A DNA stretch of 64,000 nt from Gammaproteobacteria bacterium (GTDB lineage: Bacteria; Pseudomonadota; Gammaproteobacteria; Burkholderiales; Rhodocyclaceae): positions 372,001 through 436,000 of the forward strand of contig JAHJPX010000007.1 in the NCBI GenBank assembly GCA_018819515.1, given 5' to 3'. Shown here piece after piece: positions 41,759 to 50,915 of this stretch. A model generated the notes under the pieces. The model did not search any database. It was not told where the DNA came from and saw only the letters and a program-made list of their open reading frames with translations. The position numbers and the translations under genes were made by a program. The stretch's first letter is position 1. The number at the start of each line of letters is the position of its first letter.

Positions 41759-41889
41759 GTCTGGCCTCCGTTGAGAAATCTGACCTGACGCTATTCACTA
41801 TAGCGGCAAATCCACGCGAATGTTGAGTGTTGATGAGGTCCGAACGGACTAATTCCACTTTGGCCGAACTCTTTGCCATGCCACCGACC

Positions 41890-43371
41890 TCAACGAACCA
41901 GAAGCCGGGTTCCGACCATGAAGGCGCCGAGGGAGGTATCCCATTGCTGGCCGAGCGAGGCATTGTCCGCATTGGCCGGACGAACGGCGAAGCGGGCGTC
42001 CTCTCGCAGACTGGATGCGGCGTCCGGCAGGGCGACGAACACGTCGTACGTGCCGACACTCAGGCTGCCGGGAAGCGTGAGCGCCAACGCATCGGCGTTG
42101 TCCTGATCGGGCAGCCACGTGCGCGGATCGGCACCGCTGGTGTCGATTCGCGTGATGGTACCTGTGCTCTGGTTGCGCAGGACGATCTGCACCGTCCGGG
42201 GATTGTAGGGCCGGGCCCAGCCCGTATTGCGCACGACTAGATTCACCGTCATGGCTTGGCCGGCACCTGCCGCATCTGGATGACTGACACTCTGAAGTTG
42301 CAGGCGATAGCCCATCTTTCGCTTGACCTCGGCCATGCAGCCGTTGGCGATCCATTGGTCGTGAAATACGTTACGGTAGTACTCGTCGTTCAAATAACTG
42401 AGGCGGTACCTGGCGCCCTCTCCCAGAATGTCGGCGCAACTGGAGCGAGGCTGGGGATCCGGATCGTCGGCTGGATCGCAGGTTTCTCCGCCGAACGGGG
42501 CAAGTTGCCCGAGCGCCGCGACATAGGTCTGTTGCGCGGCGCGCGTAGCCGAATCTTCCGAGTAAGTGCCGACATCGGTGGGGCTGGCGAGAAAGCAATC
42601 GTTGTGCATGCCAACGCGGTAGCCGCCCTGAAGTGTGGCAGTCAAACTGGGCAGGGTGGGTGTCCACGCCATGATGTAGGGCGGATAGCGCACCTGAATG
42701 AAGCGGTCCGCCGGAATGGCGTCGAGCAGGGCATCCCGAATCCGGATGCGGTTGTCGACAGTCGTCAGGTCATTGGATGACGTGTGCCACTCACCCCACG
42801 CGCCGATGAAGCCTGCCTGCACGAATGCAATGACATCGCTATTGTCCTGGAAGATCGGCTTGAGTTGGCCGATGTGCGCCAAGACTCGCTCCAGCGTCGC
42901 ATCCTGTGCGTTGAGGTAGGCGGTTTCGGTTTCCGGATAATTGTAGACGGCGCGGACCAGAAGCTTGACGCCCGCGCTCCGTGCCACGGCGAAACTCGCG
43001 CGCAATTGGGCGAGCAAGCTATCCGGCAAGGTGGTGGTGCGATAGGCGTCCAGGCGCAGCGGCGCATAGACGAGGCGATAGCCATTGTCGAAAGCGTCCT
43101 GCATGTCGTCCGCAGCCAGTCCTTCAAGTGAGAAAGCCCAGATCCAGCGATAGAAGCCACGCTCCGGATTCGGTATTTCAGCATCGCTGGCGGAAAAGCT
43201 CGCGGTTACAAATGGTCCATCCGATGAGGGAGGTGCCAGCATCGAGTCACCATCTGCAGAGCTTGATGTCGTACCCCCGCCTCCGCCGCACGCAACCAAC
43301 AGAATGCCTGTTGCGATCAACGCTGAAACTCCGGCTGAACCAATGACTGGCCTCACACAGAAGAAACGCAT
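41890..43371 (-). CDS. Secreted lipoprotein with DUF4832/DUF4874 domains
   Basis: A 493-residue protein with a lipoprotein signal peptide (SALIATGILLVAC, Cys followed by five Gly). The DUF4874-like N-terminal part (EIPNPERGFYRWIW, VYAPLRLDAYR, FVQAGFIGAWGEWHTSS) resembles a TIM-barrel glycosidase-type fold; the DUF4832-like part (QSVSHPDAAGAGQAMTVNLVVRNTGWA) is beta-rich. Such proteins are usually linked to exported polysaccharide, with unproven activity. It follows the beta-helix lipoprotein gene after 16 bases on the same strand. The ATG at 43371 is chosen because the signal peptide begins there. Confidence 0.87.
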   Translation of the reverse strand: MRFFCVRPVIGSAGVSALIATGILLVACGGGGGTTSSSADGDSMLAPPSSDGPFVTASFSASDAEIPNPERGFYRWIWAFSLEGLAADDMQDAFDNGYRLVYAPLRLDAYRTTTLPDSLLAQLRASFAVARSAGVKLLVRAVYNYPETETAYLNAQDATLERVLAHIGQLKPIFQDNSDVIAFVQAGFIGAWGEWHTSSNDLTTVDNRIRIRDALLDAIPADRFIQVRYPPYIMAWTPTLPSLTATLQGGYRVGMHNDCFLASPTDVGTYSEDSATRAAQQTYVAALGQLAPFGGETCDPADDPDPQPRSSCADILGEGARYRLSYLNDEYYRNVFHDQWIANGCMAEVKRKMGYRLQLQSVSHPDAAGAGQAMTVNLVVRNTGWARPYNPRTVQIVLRNQSTGTITRIDTSGADPRTWLPDQDNADALALTLPGSLSVGTYDVFVALPDAASSLREDARFAVRPANADNASLGQQWDTSLGAFMVGTRLLVR

Positions 43372-43387
43372 CCAGTACCTTTCTGAC

Positions 43388-44221
43388 TTACTGGTATGGG
43401 ATCGGCGACCCGTCGTCATAGGTATTTCCGGTCACCGTGGGAGTCGGATCGTCGATGGCCCAAGGGCCGTAAACGGCGTCGCGACGGAAGCGGTTGTTGA
43501 TCACACGCGTATTCTTCGGTCGTGTTACGCCGGTTCCACGGATGTTGAGCGTGTAACCACCCCCCGAGAGCAGACTGTCCTCGATGGACAGGTCTTCCGT
43601 CGCCCCTCCCAGATCGCCGGTTTGAACGGCGGCATTGCTCGCGCCGGAAATGTTGCTGTGGCGAATGGTGACGCCCTTGCCGCCGGTCGACTGCACCCCG
43701 TCGTTATGCTCGTCAACGCCATTCGACAGGTCGTGAATCCAGCAGTCCTCGATCAACACATCCGCATCCGCCTTGAATCCATCGGCCATGCCGTGCACAT
43801 TGAGCCGACGTGCAGTGTAGTGCTGAAAGGCAATCGCCGAGGTCACGTTTCCGGACAAGCCGATGATTTCGCTGTCCTCGACCAGTAGTCCGACATTGTC
43901 GTTGTCGAAGTACCGGATCGGGTAGTAGTCATTGCTGGTGATCCTCACGTTGCGGATCGTCACATTGTCGGCAAGTACGGTGATGCTCCCGGTGATATCG
44001 AGGTTTTCAATCACCGCTCCGTCCGTTGTGACCGTGATCGAATTGCTTCGCGCAAGCGACGACCCCGCCCGAACACCGGTATTGGTTTCGTTTGGCCAAC
44101 CACTGGCGGTGTCGCCACTATTCGACGTCATACCGCCACTGGAAGCGCCAACTTCGCTGCCGCCGCCACACGAGGAAAGCAGCGTGACGCCCAGGAAGAC
44201 GCCGTATATCAGATTGCGCAT
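43388..44221 (-). CDS. Right-handed beta-helix lipoprotein
   Basis: A 277-residue lipoprotein: signal MRNLIYGVFLGVTLLSSC followed by GGG, a Ser/Gly/Thr tether, then repeated parallel beta-helix rungs (ITVTTDGAVIENLDITGS, NVTIRNVRITSNDYYPI, DVLIEDCWIHDLSNG, GVTIRHSNISGAS). These folds are typical of pectate-lyase-like or alginate-epimerase-like proteins. No catalytic residues can be assigned. It pairs with the DUF4832 lipoprotein and is close to ampG. Confidence 0.85.
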   Translation of the reverse strand: MRNLIYGVFLGVTLLSSCGGGSEVGASSGGMTSNSGDTASGWPNETNTGVRAGSSLARSNSITVTTDGAVIENLDITGSITVLADNVTIRNVRITSNDYYPIRYFDNDNVGLLVEDSEIIGLSGNVTSAIAFQHYTARRLNVHGMADGFKADADVLIEDCWIHDLSNGVDEHNDGVQSTGGKGVTIRHSNISGASNAAVQTGDLGGATEDLSIEDSLLSGGGYTLNIRGTGVTRPKNTRVINNRFRRDAVYGPWAIDDPTPTVTGNTYDDGSPIPYQ

Positions 44222-44271
44222 CGTCGAACTCTCCCGAATTGTCCGATCGTGACACCGGTGCGGCCGCAAAC

Positions 44272-45531
44272 TCAAGTGTCGCTTCGCCACCACGGGGCGA
44301 CCTTGAACAACAGCAGCATGCCCGGCACAGCGAGCGCAGCGCAAAGCAGGAAGAAGACGAACCAGCCCAGTTGGTCAACCCAGTAACCCGCGCCGGAATT
44401 GATCAGTGTGCGCGGCACTGCGGCGAGGCTGGAAAACAGCGCGTATTGCGTCGCGGTGTAGAGTGGATTCGTCGCCCTCGCGATGAAGGCGACGAAGGCG
44501 GCGGTGCCCAGACCCACGCCCAGCGCCTCGAAGCCGATCACCAGTGCGAGCTGCGCGAGTTGCGTTGCACCGACAGTCTGGTTCGGGCCCAGCCAGGCCA
44601 GCCAGGCGAAGCCGAAGATCGACACCAGTTGCACGACGCCGAACAGCCACAGTGCGCGGTTGATGCCTAGCTTCACCATCCACAGGCCGCCGAGCAGGCC
44701 GCCAATCACCGCCGGCCACAGCCCGGCGTTCTTCGCCACCCAGCCAATGTCCAATTTGGCGAAGCCCATCTCGAGGTAGAAAGGCGTCGCCAGCGCCGTG
44801 CAGAGCGAATCGCCGAGCTTGTAGAAGAAGATGAACGCAAGGATCAGCAGCGCCTCGCGCCAACCGGCGCGACCGATGAACTCGCGGAACGGCTCGACGA
44901 CCGCCTCGCGCAGCGTTCTCGGCGTGCCGCCACGGCTGACTTTTTCCGAAACCAGCAGCGTCATGACGAGACCGGGCAGCATGAACAGTGCGGTAATCGC
45001 GAACACCTGGCCCCACGGCAAATAATCCGCCAGGATCAACGACAGCGAGCCGGGGACCAGGCCGGCGACGCGGTAGGCGTTTACATGCACCGAGTTGCCG
45101 AGGCCCAGCTCGTGATCGGGAAGCAGTTCCCGGCGATACGCGTCGAGCGCAATGTCCTGGGTGGCGGAGGCTAAGGCGAGCAGCGTCGCCAGAACGACGA
45201 CGATTTGCAGGTCGTCACGCGGGGCGAACAGGCCGAGACCGGCGATCAGTCCCAACAGCAGAATCTGGGTCGCGGCCATCCAGCCGCGCCGCCGGCCCAA
45301 GCGCATCACCGCATAACGGTCCAGCAACGGCGACCAGAGGAACTTCCAGATGTACGGAAACTGGATCAGCGCGAACAGGCCGATGGCCTTGATACTGATG
45401 CCTTCGGTGTAAAGCCACGCCGGCACGAGGTTGAGCAGCAGGTAGAGCGGCAGGCCGGAGGAAAAGCCGGTGAAGATGCAGATCAGCATCCGCCGGTTGA
45501 GCAGGGCCTCCAGCCACGCCGGGCGACTCAT
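44272..45531 (-). CDS. ampG: AmpG-family muropeptide permease, with in-frame repeat
   Basis: A 419-residue MFS transporter importing anhydro-muropeptides for cell-wall recycling. FTGFSSGLPLYLLLNLVPAWL and TQDIALDAYRRELLP are AmpG signatures; twelve helices are expected. Residues 197-205 (KVSRGGTPR) are encoded by the dispersed element, in the cytoplasmic loop between helices six and seven (after LVMTLLVSE). The start at 45531 overlaps the TSUP stop (ATGA). Confidence 0.92.
   Translation of the reverse strand: MSRPAWLEALLNRRMLICIFTGFSSGLPLYLLLNLVPAWLYTEGISIKAIGLFALIQFPYIWKFLWSPLLDRYAVMRLGRRRGWMAATQILLLGLIAGLGLFAPRDDLQIVVVLATLLALASATQDIALDAYRRELLPDHELGLGNSVHVNAYRVAGLVPGSLSLILADYLPWGQVFAITALFMLPGLVMTLLVSEKVSRGGTPRTLREAVVEPFREFIGRAGWREALLILAFIFFYKLGDSLCTALATPFYLEMGFAKLDIGWVAKNAGLWPAVIGGLLGGLWMVKLGINRALWLFGVVQLVSIFGFAWLAWLGPNQTVGATQLAQLALVIGFEALGVGLGTAAFVAFIARATNPLYTATQYALFSSLAAVPRTLINSGAGYWVDQLGWFVFFLLCAALAVPGMLLLFKVAPWWRSDT
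44921..44945 (-). repeat. Dispersed palindromic element inside ampG
   Basis: GGCGTGCCGCC followed by ACGGCTGACTTTTT. Translated by ampG in the opposite direction as KVSRGGTPR. Confidence 0.92.
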
Positions 45532-46331
45532 CCCCCGAACAATCCGTGCAGCATCTTGGCGAGCAACAGGAGCAGCAGCCCGGCGAAGACCTTTTTCACC
45601 GTCGGCACGGGCAGACTGTGCGCGACCCTGGCGCCGAGCGGCGCGACCAGCATCGACGCCACCACCGTCGCCGCCAGCGCCGGCAGGTAGATGAAGCCCC
45701 AACTGCCGGAAGGCAGGTTCGTCGCGCCGTAGCCGGAGATCATGTAGCCGACGGTGCCGGCCAGCGCGATGGGGAAGCCGATCGCCGCCGAAGTGCCGAT
45801 GGCGTGGTGCACCTTGACATTGCACCAGGTCATGAACGGCACCGACAGTGAGCCGCCGCCGATGGCCACCAGTGCCGAAATGCCGCCGATGAACGCGCCG
45901 ACGCCGAACATGCCGGCCTTGCCCGGCAATTGGCGCGAGGGCTTCGGTTTGACATTGAGGATCATCTGCACCGCCACGTAGGCGATGAAACAGGCGAAAA
46001 AGATGGCCAGCGGCCGGGTCGGAATGAGTCCGGCGACTTGCGCCCCGAGCAGCGTACCGACCACGATGCCCGGTGCAATGTTGCGCACGATGGGCCAGAT
46101 CACCGCGCCGTGCTGGTGGTGGGCGCGCAGGCTGGAGATCGAGGTGAACACGATGGTTGCCATCGAAGTGCCGAGCGCGAGGTGCATCAAATGCTGGTCA
46201 GGAAAACCCTGTGCGGCAAACATCAGCGCCAATACCGGCACCATGATCGCGCCGCCGCCGACGCCGAGCAGGCCGGCGAAGAAGCCCGCCACCGCGCCGA
46301 GGATCAGATAGCCGACGAACCACTCGTTCAT
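45528..46331 (-). CDS. TSUP-family (TauE/SafE) sulfite/organosulfur permease
   Basis: A 267-residue inner-membrane protein with about eight helices. The paired family motifs are FFAGLLGVGGGAIMVP in the first half and GGISALVAIGGGSLSVPFM in the second. TSUP proteins export sulfite, sulfoacetate or similar compounds; the cargo here is unknown. It overlaps the EVE gene upstream and ampG downstream by 4 bases each, forming a coupled trio. Confidence 0.92.
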   Translation of the reverse strand: MNEWFVGYLILGAVAGFFAGLLGVGGGAIMVPVLALMFAAQGFPDQHLMHLALGTSMATIVFTSISSLRAHHQHGAVIWPIVRNIAPGIVVGTLLGAQVAGLIPTRPLAIFFACFIAYVAVQMILNVKPKPSRQLPGKAGMFGVGAFIGGISALVAIGGGSLSVPFMTWCNVKVHHAIGTSAAIGFPIALAGTVGYMISGYGATNLPSGSWGFIYLPALAATVVASMLVAPLGARVAHSLPVPTVKKVFAGLLLLLLAKMLHGLFGG

Positions 46332-46789
46332 TTCAGCAATTTTTCCACAATGAATTTCCATTCCGACGGATCGGCAGGCGTGATCGATAGGCGGTTGCCA
46401 CGCTGGAGCACACGCATACGTTCGAGTTCCGGATGACTACGCAATTCCGGTAGGCCGATCAGGCGCGTCTTCTTCGTCACGCGCACGTCGACGTTCACCC
46501 AGCGCGGATTCTCCGGCGTTGACTTTGGATCGTAGTAATGGCTCTCAGGATCGAATTGCGTGCGGTCGGGATAGGCGAGTCTCGCCACCTCGGCCAGGCC
46601 GGCGATGCCCGGCTCCCTGCAATTCGAGTGATAGAAGAGAACCTTGTCGCCCACCTTCATCTGGTCGCGCATGAAGTTGCGCGCCTGATAGTTGCGCACC
46701 CCCCACCAGTCGACCGTCTGGTTCGGCATCGCCAGCACATGATCGATGCCAGCGACGTCGGGCTCGGACTTCATCAGCCAGTAACGCAT
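46328..46789 (-). CDS. EVE-domain protein
   Basis: A 153-residue EVE (PUA-like) domain protein: MRYWLMKSEPDVAGIDHVLA, DWWGVRNYQARNFMRDQM, KVLFYHSNCREPGIAGLAEV and YDPKSTPENPRWVNVDVRV. These domains bind modified bases in DNA or RNA. It lies directly downstream of the 6S RNA gene and its terminator, a long-conserved arrangement in betaproteobacteria. The start at 46789 is fixed by the first conserved residues. Confidence 0.94.
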   Translation of the reverse strand: MRYWLMKSEPDVAGIDHVLAMPNQTVDWWGVRNYQARNFMRDQMKVGDKVLFYHSNCREPGIAGLAEVARLAYPDRTQFDPESHYYDPKSTPENPRWVNVDVRVTKKTRLIGLPELRSHPELERMRVLQRGNRLSITPADPSEWKFIVEKLLK

Positions 46790-46802
46790 GTTCCCGTCTG
46801 CC

Positions 46803-46832
46803 AAAAAATAAGAGCACGGAAGTCCGTGCTCT
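46803..46832 (-). terminator. Rho-independent terminator after 6S RNA
   Basis: On the minus strand AGAGCACGGA / TCCGTGCTCT forms a 10-bp stem with loop CT or CTT-like, followed by TATTTTTT. It ends the 6S transcript just before the EVE gene. Confidence 0.88.
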
Positions 46833-46837
46833 GAATT

Positions 46838-46995
46838 TGGTTCCCCGCGCATGCCGTCAGGTCGAATCTCCTGAACCTGGGTTCAGGGAGGCCGCTTTCC
46901 TGCCGCATCAGGTGCATCCGGCGAGGGATGCTCACAACAGCGGCGTCTAGGGTCGGCGACCTTGTCACGTAGACATTGGTTCAAAGGAATTACGA
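46838..46995 (-). ncRNA. ssrS: 6S RNA
   Basis: The minus strand contains the typical 6S features: a TTGTGAGCATCC segment after a bulged stem, the CCTGAACC-CAGG-TTCAGG repeat, and a closing GACCTGACGGCAT before the 3' end. These match the shape of E. coli 6S (TTGGTGAGCATG, CCTTGAACCAAGGGTTCAAGG, CTGCGGCGGCAT). The position between zapA and the EVE gene is the conserved one. 6S RNA binds the housekeeping RNA polymerase holoenzyme in stationary phase. Exact ends are approximate. Confidence 0.88.
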
Positions 46996-47032
46996 CCTTA
47001 ACGAACACCGCAGGGAAACTTTGCGGGCGGTC

Positions 47033-47341
47033 TTAGAAGAGTTCTTCTTGTGGAGCGAGAACCGCATCCAGACGCGCCTCCATGGCAGCGATTCTACGCT
47101 GCGCTTCCTGCGCGTCAATTGTCGTTGCAGGTTCTTTGATGTTGATCAGTTCATGCGCAAGATTGAGTGCGGTCATCACCGCCAATCGTTCGCCGGAACT
47201 CTTCGTTTGCTTGGCGATCTCGCCCATTTTCCAGTCGAGGAAGGCGGCAATCGCCAGCAGATCCTCCTTTTCCTCGGGTGTGCATGCGACACGGAATTCC
47301 TTGCCGTGCAGCGTGATATCGATTGTGCTGGAGGCGCTCAT
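47033..47341 (-). CDS. zapA: Cell division protein ZapA
   Basis: A 102-residue FtsZ-ring stabiliser. TIDITLHGKEFRVACTPEEK is the N-terminal globular part, and LAVMTALNLAHELI begins the long coiled coil that dimerises. It is immediately upstream of 6S RNA and overlaps the zapB-like gene by 4 bases. Confidence 0.93.
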   Translation of the reverse strand: MSASSTIDITLHGKEFRVACTPEEKEDLLAIAAFLDWKMGEIAKQTKSSGERLAVMTALNLAHELINIKEPATTIDAQEAQRRIAAMEARLDAVLAPQEELF

Positions 47342-47568
47342 TCGACCGGCAGCCTGTCCATGACCGTTTCGAGACGCTCACGCGCGGTGGTCATGCGTAC
47401 AGCGAGTGCTTGCTTCTCGTGCTCGAGCTTGGTGATGCGCTCGCGAAGGGCGTGATTCTCCTCGCGCAGCTCCTCGCAGAATGCGGCGACGCGTTCGACT
47501 TTGGCTTCGAGGGACGAAATGTCGATATCCACTTTTACCAGTGTCGTTGAAAATTCCTGCCCGGTCAA
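47338..47568 (-). CDS. Short coiled-coil protein, ZapB-like
   Basis: A 76-residue protein that is almost all coiled coil (LEAKVERVAAFCEELREENH, then ALRERITKLEHEKQALAVRM). Proteins of this kind precede zapA in many betaproteobacteria and are thought to be ZapB-like. The start is unclear: a TTG at 47568 or a GTG at 47532. Identification rests on position and shape, not on specific motifs. Confidence 0.75.
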   Translation of the reverse strand: MTGQEFSTTLVKVDIDISSLEAKVERVAAFCEELREENHALRERITKLEHEKQALAVRMTTARERLETVMDRLPVE

Positions 47569-47654
47569 GCATTAAGCGACGATATTGAAGGTTATGCCGC
47601 ATGTATCGCCAAAGTCCGTCGATGATGCAAAACCACGATGCTAGAATGCCTCCC

Positions 47655-47842
47655 GTTCGTGGTGCCCGCCCGCCCTAAGTCATGGGCGTTCGGGTGAAAC
47701 GGGAAACAGGTGCGCCGGACAAGCAAGTCCGGCAATGCCTGTGCTGCCCCCGCAACGGTAAGGAAGTGCGGGTGCGCCATTCAGCCACTGGGGATAACCC
47801 GGGAAGGCGGCGCATCAAGACTTCCGAGCCCGGAGACCGGCC
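47655..47842 (+). promoter_or_regulatory. Cobalamin riboswitch
   Basis: The element has the conserved cobalamin aptamer blocks: GGTG-CGCC near the start, GCCTGTGCTGCCCCCGCAAC-GGTAAG (the B12 box), GCCACTGGGG followed by GGGAAGG, and GAGCCCGGAGACCGGCC at the 3' end. It lies 125 bases before btuB on the same strand. When B12 is bound, expression of the uptake genes would fall. The expression platform lies in 47843-47967. Confidence 0.95.
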
Positions 47843-47967
47843 ATGGACAACGGTTGGAAATGTCGCGGGAGGCGGCAGCCGATGTTCCTGGCTCCCTGCT
47901 CCCCCTGCGTTTCCGTATTGCAATGTGCCGGCGTGCGGGACTGCGCGCCGCTCATCGGGAGTCATCC

Positions 47968-49929
47968 ATGCAGCCACGTTTCATCGCCGCCGCCATCGCG
48001 GCACTCGGTTTTCCCCAATACGCTCTGGCGATCGACGACGAAGCGACCGTCGTTGTCACTGCCACACGTTTCTCCGACGCCGATCCGCGCATTCCCGCCA
48101 ACATCAGCGTCATTACGCAACAGGACATCGCCGAAACGCCTTCAGCCACGTTGCCGGATATCCTGAAGGCGCGGGCCGGCATCGGCGTGCGGACCATCTC
48201 CGGCAGCCTCGGCATCGACGCCACGACCGATCTGCGCGGCTTTGGCGACACGGCTGCCAGCAACACACTCATTCTTCTGGACGGCCAGCGCATCAACCCC
48301 ATCGACATGGGATCGATCAGTTGGTCGGCCATGCCATTGGCCGGTGTACAGCGCATCGAGATCATCCGCGGCGCCGGCACCGTCCTCTATGGCGATCGCG
48401 CCAGTGGCGGGGTCATCAACATCATCACGGACAAGACCGGCCGGCCGGTCGCCTCCATCGCAGCCGAAGCCGGCAGTCACGGCTATCGCGTCCTGGACGG
48501 ACATGTGGCAGGTGGTGGCGAGCAGGCGTACTTCAATCTCGCCACGCGCTACGCCGAGGACGAGGGCTGGCGCCAAAACAACCAGCAGGACCAGCGCGCC
48601 TTGTCCGGCCGTGTCGGTCTGCGCCTTGCGGCCGGCGACGTGTTCACCGATTTCGCCACCTATCGGGATTCCTCCGGCCTGCCCGGCTATCTGCGCAGCG
48701 CTGCCTACGCCGATGATCCACGCAGTGCCCGCACGCCGCTGGACAACCATTCGCGCGACGGCTATCGGCTACGACCGGGCGTTCGATTCGACATCAGCGG
48801 AACGTTGACACTGGAAGCGGAAATCGGTGCCGACCAGGAAAATCGCCACGGCAACTATCTCTCATTCGGCAGCGTCTCCGACAGCCGCAAGGAAACCAGC
48901 TCAACAACGCCGAGGCTACGCTGGCGCCACGGCTTGGCCGGGCTGGACAGCGAAACCGTGCTCGGCGTCGACTATTACGATGGCGATGTCGAATCGCGCT
49001 ACTCGACTTCGCCGCGGCAAACCGCCGACCAGACCACTACGTCCGTCTATTTTCAGAATTCGACGGCCTTCACCGACGCCTGGACGCTGACCGTCGGCGG
49101 ACGTCGGCAGCGAATGAAGCAGAGTGTCCACCAGGACGCCTATCCGGCATGGTTCCAGCCTTCGCTCGACGGCGGCGCGACGCGCACGCAGAACGCCGGC
49201 GATGTCGGTGTCAGCTATAGCGGCGACGGCTGGCGTGCCTATGGCAAGGCGGGTTCCACTTACCGGTTCGCCAACACCGACGAACTGTTCGGCTACGACA
49301 ACGTCCTTTACGTGCCGGTGTTCGCGGGCGACCTGCGTCCCCAGCACGGCAGTATCGGCGAAGTGGGCGGCAGCATTCGCGCCGGTGCGGTCGATGCGCG
49401 CATCGCCGCCTACCGGATGGATCTGAAGGACGAGATCGGCTATGACGGCTCGGCTGGCGCCAACGTCAATTTCGATCCCACCCGCCGGCAGGGCATCGAA
49501 GCGGAACTCGGCTGGCGTTCGGGCGGTGGCCTCAGAGCCAAAATCGCCTACACGTATACCGACGCGCATTTCCGCGAGGGCACCTATGCCGGCAATGCGA
49601 TACCGCTGGTATCACGCCACATGGCCACGCTGCAGCTCGGTTGGGACGCGGGCAGCGCCGGAAGTTACGACCTGTTCACCCATTACGTCGGCAACCGGCG
49701 CTTCAGCGGCGATTTCGCCAACGAGCGCGACTTGTTGCCCGGCTACACGACGGTTGACCTGCAGGCCGCATGGAAGCTCAAGGCATGGACCATGACGGCG
49801 CGTGTGCTCAACGCCTTCGACAAGCGTTACGCGCCCTTCGCCGGCTATTCGACCTATATTTCGGACTATTACTACTATCCGGGTGACGGACGCAGCATCC
49901 GCCTCGCCGCCCGTTACGACTTCTTCTAG
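47968..49929 (+). CDS. btuB: TonB-dependent vitamin B12 receptor BtuB
   Basis: An outer-membrane receptor of 653 residues. A short signal peptide (MQPRFIAAAIAALGFPQYALA) and a TonB box-like EATVVVTATRF are followed by a plug (VITQQDIAETPSATLPDILK, RIEIIRGAGTVLYGDRASGGVINIIT) and a 22-strand barrel ending in the C-terminal aromatic Phe-Phe. The ATG at 47968 is chosen for the signal peptide; upstream codons lie in the riboswitch. The riboswitch and the adjacent btuC/btuD genes support B12 or cobinamide as ligand. Confidence 0.94.
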   Translation: MQPRFIAAAIAALGFPQYALAIDDEATVVVTATRFSDADPRIPANISVITQQDIAETPSATLPDILKARAGIGVRTISGSLGIDATTDLRGFGDTAASNTLILLDGQRINPIDMGSISWSAMPLAGVQRIEIIRGAGTVLYGDRASGGVINIITDKTGRPVASIAAEAGSHGYRVLDGHVAGGGEQAYFNLATRYAEDEGWRQNNQQDQRALSGRVGLRLAAGDVFTDFATYRDSSGLPGYLRSAAYADDPRSARTPLDNHSRDGYRLRPGVRFDISGTLTLEAEIGADQENRHGNYLSFGSVSDSRKETSSTTPRLRWRHGLAGLDSETVLGVDYYDGDVESRYSTSPRQTADQTTTSVYFQNSTAFTDAWTLTVGGRRQRMKQSVHQDAYPAWFQPSLDGGATRTQNAGDVGVSYSGDGWRAYGKAGSTYRFANTDELFGYDNVLYVPVFAGDLRPQHGSIGEVGGSIRAGAVDARIAAYRMDLKDEIGYDGSAGANVNFDPTRRQGIEAELGWRSGGGLRAKIAYTYTDAHFREGTYAGNAIPLVSRHMATLQLGWDAGSAGSYDLFTHYVGNRRFSGDFANERDLLPGYTTVDLQAAWKLKAWTMTARVLNAFDKRYAPFAGYSTYISDYYYYPGDGRSIRLAARYDFF

Positions 49930-49934
49930 CCCGC

Positions 49935-50915
49935 ATGCCCTCGCGCCGCCGCGCCCTGCTCGTTCTTCTTTCGCTGGCATCGCTGGCAGCGGCAAGCATG
50001 GTCGCGGCGCTCGCGGCGGGCAGCCTCGCCCTGCCGCCCGGCGACGTCCTGGCGGCGCTGGCGGGTAGCGACAACGTGGCGCACGCCGTGGTCTTCGACC
50101 TGCGCCTGCCGCGCGCGCTGGCCGCCTTCGCCTGTGGCGGCCTGCTGGCCCTTGCCGGTGCGCTGATGCAGGTATTGCTGAGGAACCCCTTGGCCGATCC
50201 GTACGTGCTGGGCATCTCCGGCGGCGCCGGCGTCGGCGCGCTGGCCGCGATGCTGCTCGGGCTGGCGGGCCTCGCCGTTCCAGGCTTCGCCTTTGTGGGC
50301 GCGCTCGCCGCGATGCTGCTGGTTTTCGGCCTCGCCCACGGCGACGGCAGCTGGACGCAGACGCGGCTGCTGCTTACCGGCGTGGTGGTGGCCGCCGGTT
50401 GCGGCGCACTGGTCGCGCTGATCCTGACACTGGCGCCCGACCAGAAGATCCACGGCATGCTCTTCTGGCTGATGGGTGACCTCTCGCAGGCAGTCAACCC
50501 GCTGCCCGCGCTGGGCGTGCTGGTTGTCGCACTGCTGGCAGCCATTCCCTTCGCGCGCGAACTCAACCTGCTGGCGCGCGGCGCCGACCATGCACTCGCG
50601 CTGGGCGTCGCCGTGCCGACCCTGCGTCGCATCATCTACGTCGTCGCTTCGCTCGCTACCGCGGTTGCCGTCACCACGGCCGGCTCGGTTGGTTTCATCG
50701 GCCTGATCGTGCCGCATCTGGTGCGCCTCGCCGTCGGCAACGACCAGCGCCTGCTGCTGCCCGCCTCGGTGCTGGCCGGCGGCAGCCTGCTGGTGCTGGC
50801 CGACACTGCCGCGCGTACCGTCGTCGCGCCCATCCAGTTGCCCGTCGGCATATTGACCGCGCTGATCGGCGTGCCGGTGTTCCTGACTTTGCTCGGCCGG
50901 AGTGCGAGAACATGA
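49935..50915 (+). CDS. btuC: Cobalamin ABC transporter permease BtuC (FecCD family)
   Basis: A 326-residue FecCD-family permease. The first cytoplasmic motif LRLPRALAAFACGGLLALAGALMQVLLRNPLADPYVLGISGGA (seen in parts) and GSVGFIGLIVPHLVRLAVGND are diagnostic; about ten helices are expected. It follows btuB after 5 bases and overlaps btuD by 4 bases. No periplasmic binding protein (btuF) is present in the operon. Confidence 0.93.
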   Translation: MPSRRRALLVLLSLASLAAASMVAALAAGSLALPPGDVLAALAGSDNVAHAVVFDLRLPRALAAFACGGLLALAGALMQVLLRNPLADPYVLGISGGAGVGALAAMLLGLAGLAVPGFAFVGALAAMLLVFGLAHGDGSWTQTRLLLTGVVVAAGCGALVALILTLAPDQKIHGMLFWLMGDLSQAVNPLPALGVLVVALLAAIPFARELNLLARGADHALALGVAVPTLRRIIYVVASLATAVAVTTAGSVGFIGLIVPHLVRLAVGNDQRLLLPASVLAGGSLLVLADTAARTVVAPIQLPVGILTALIGVPVFLTLLGRSART

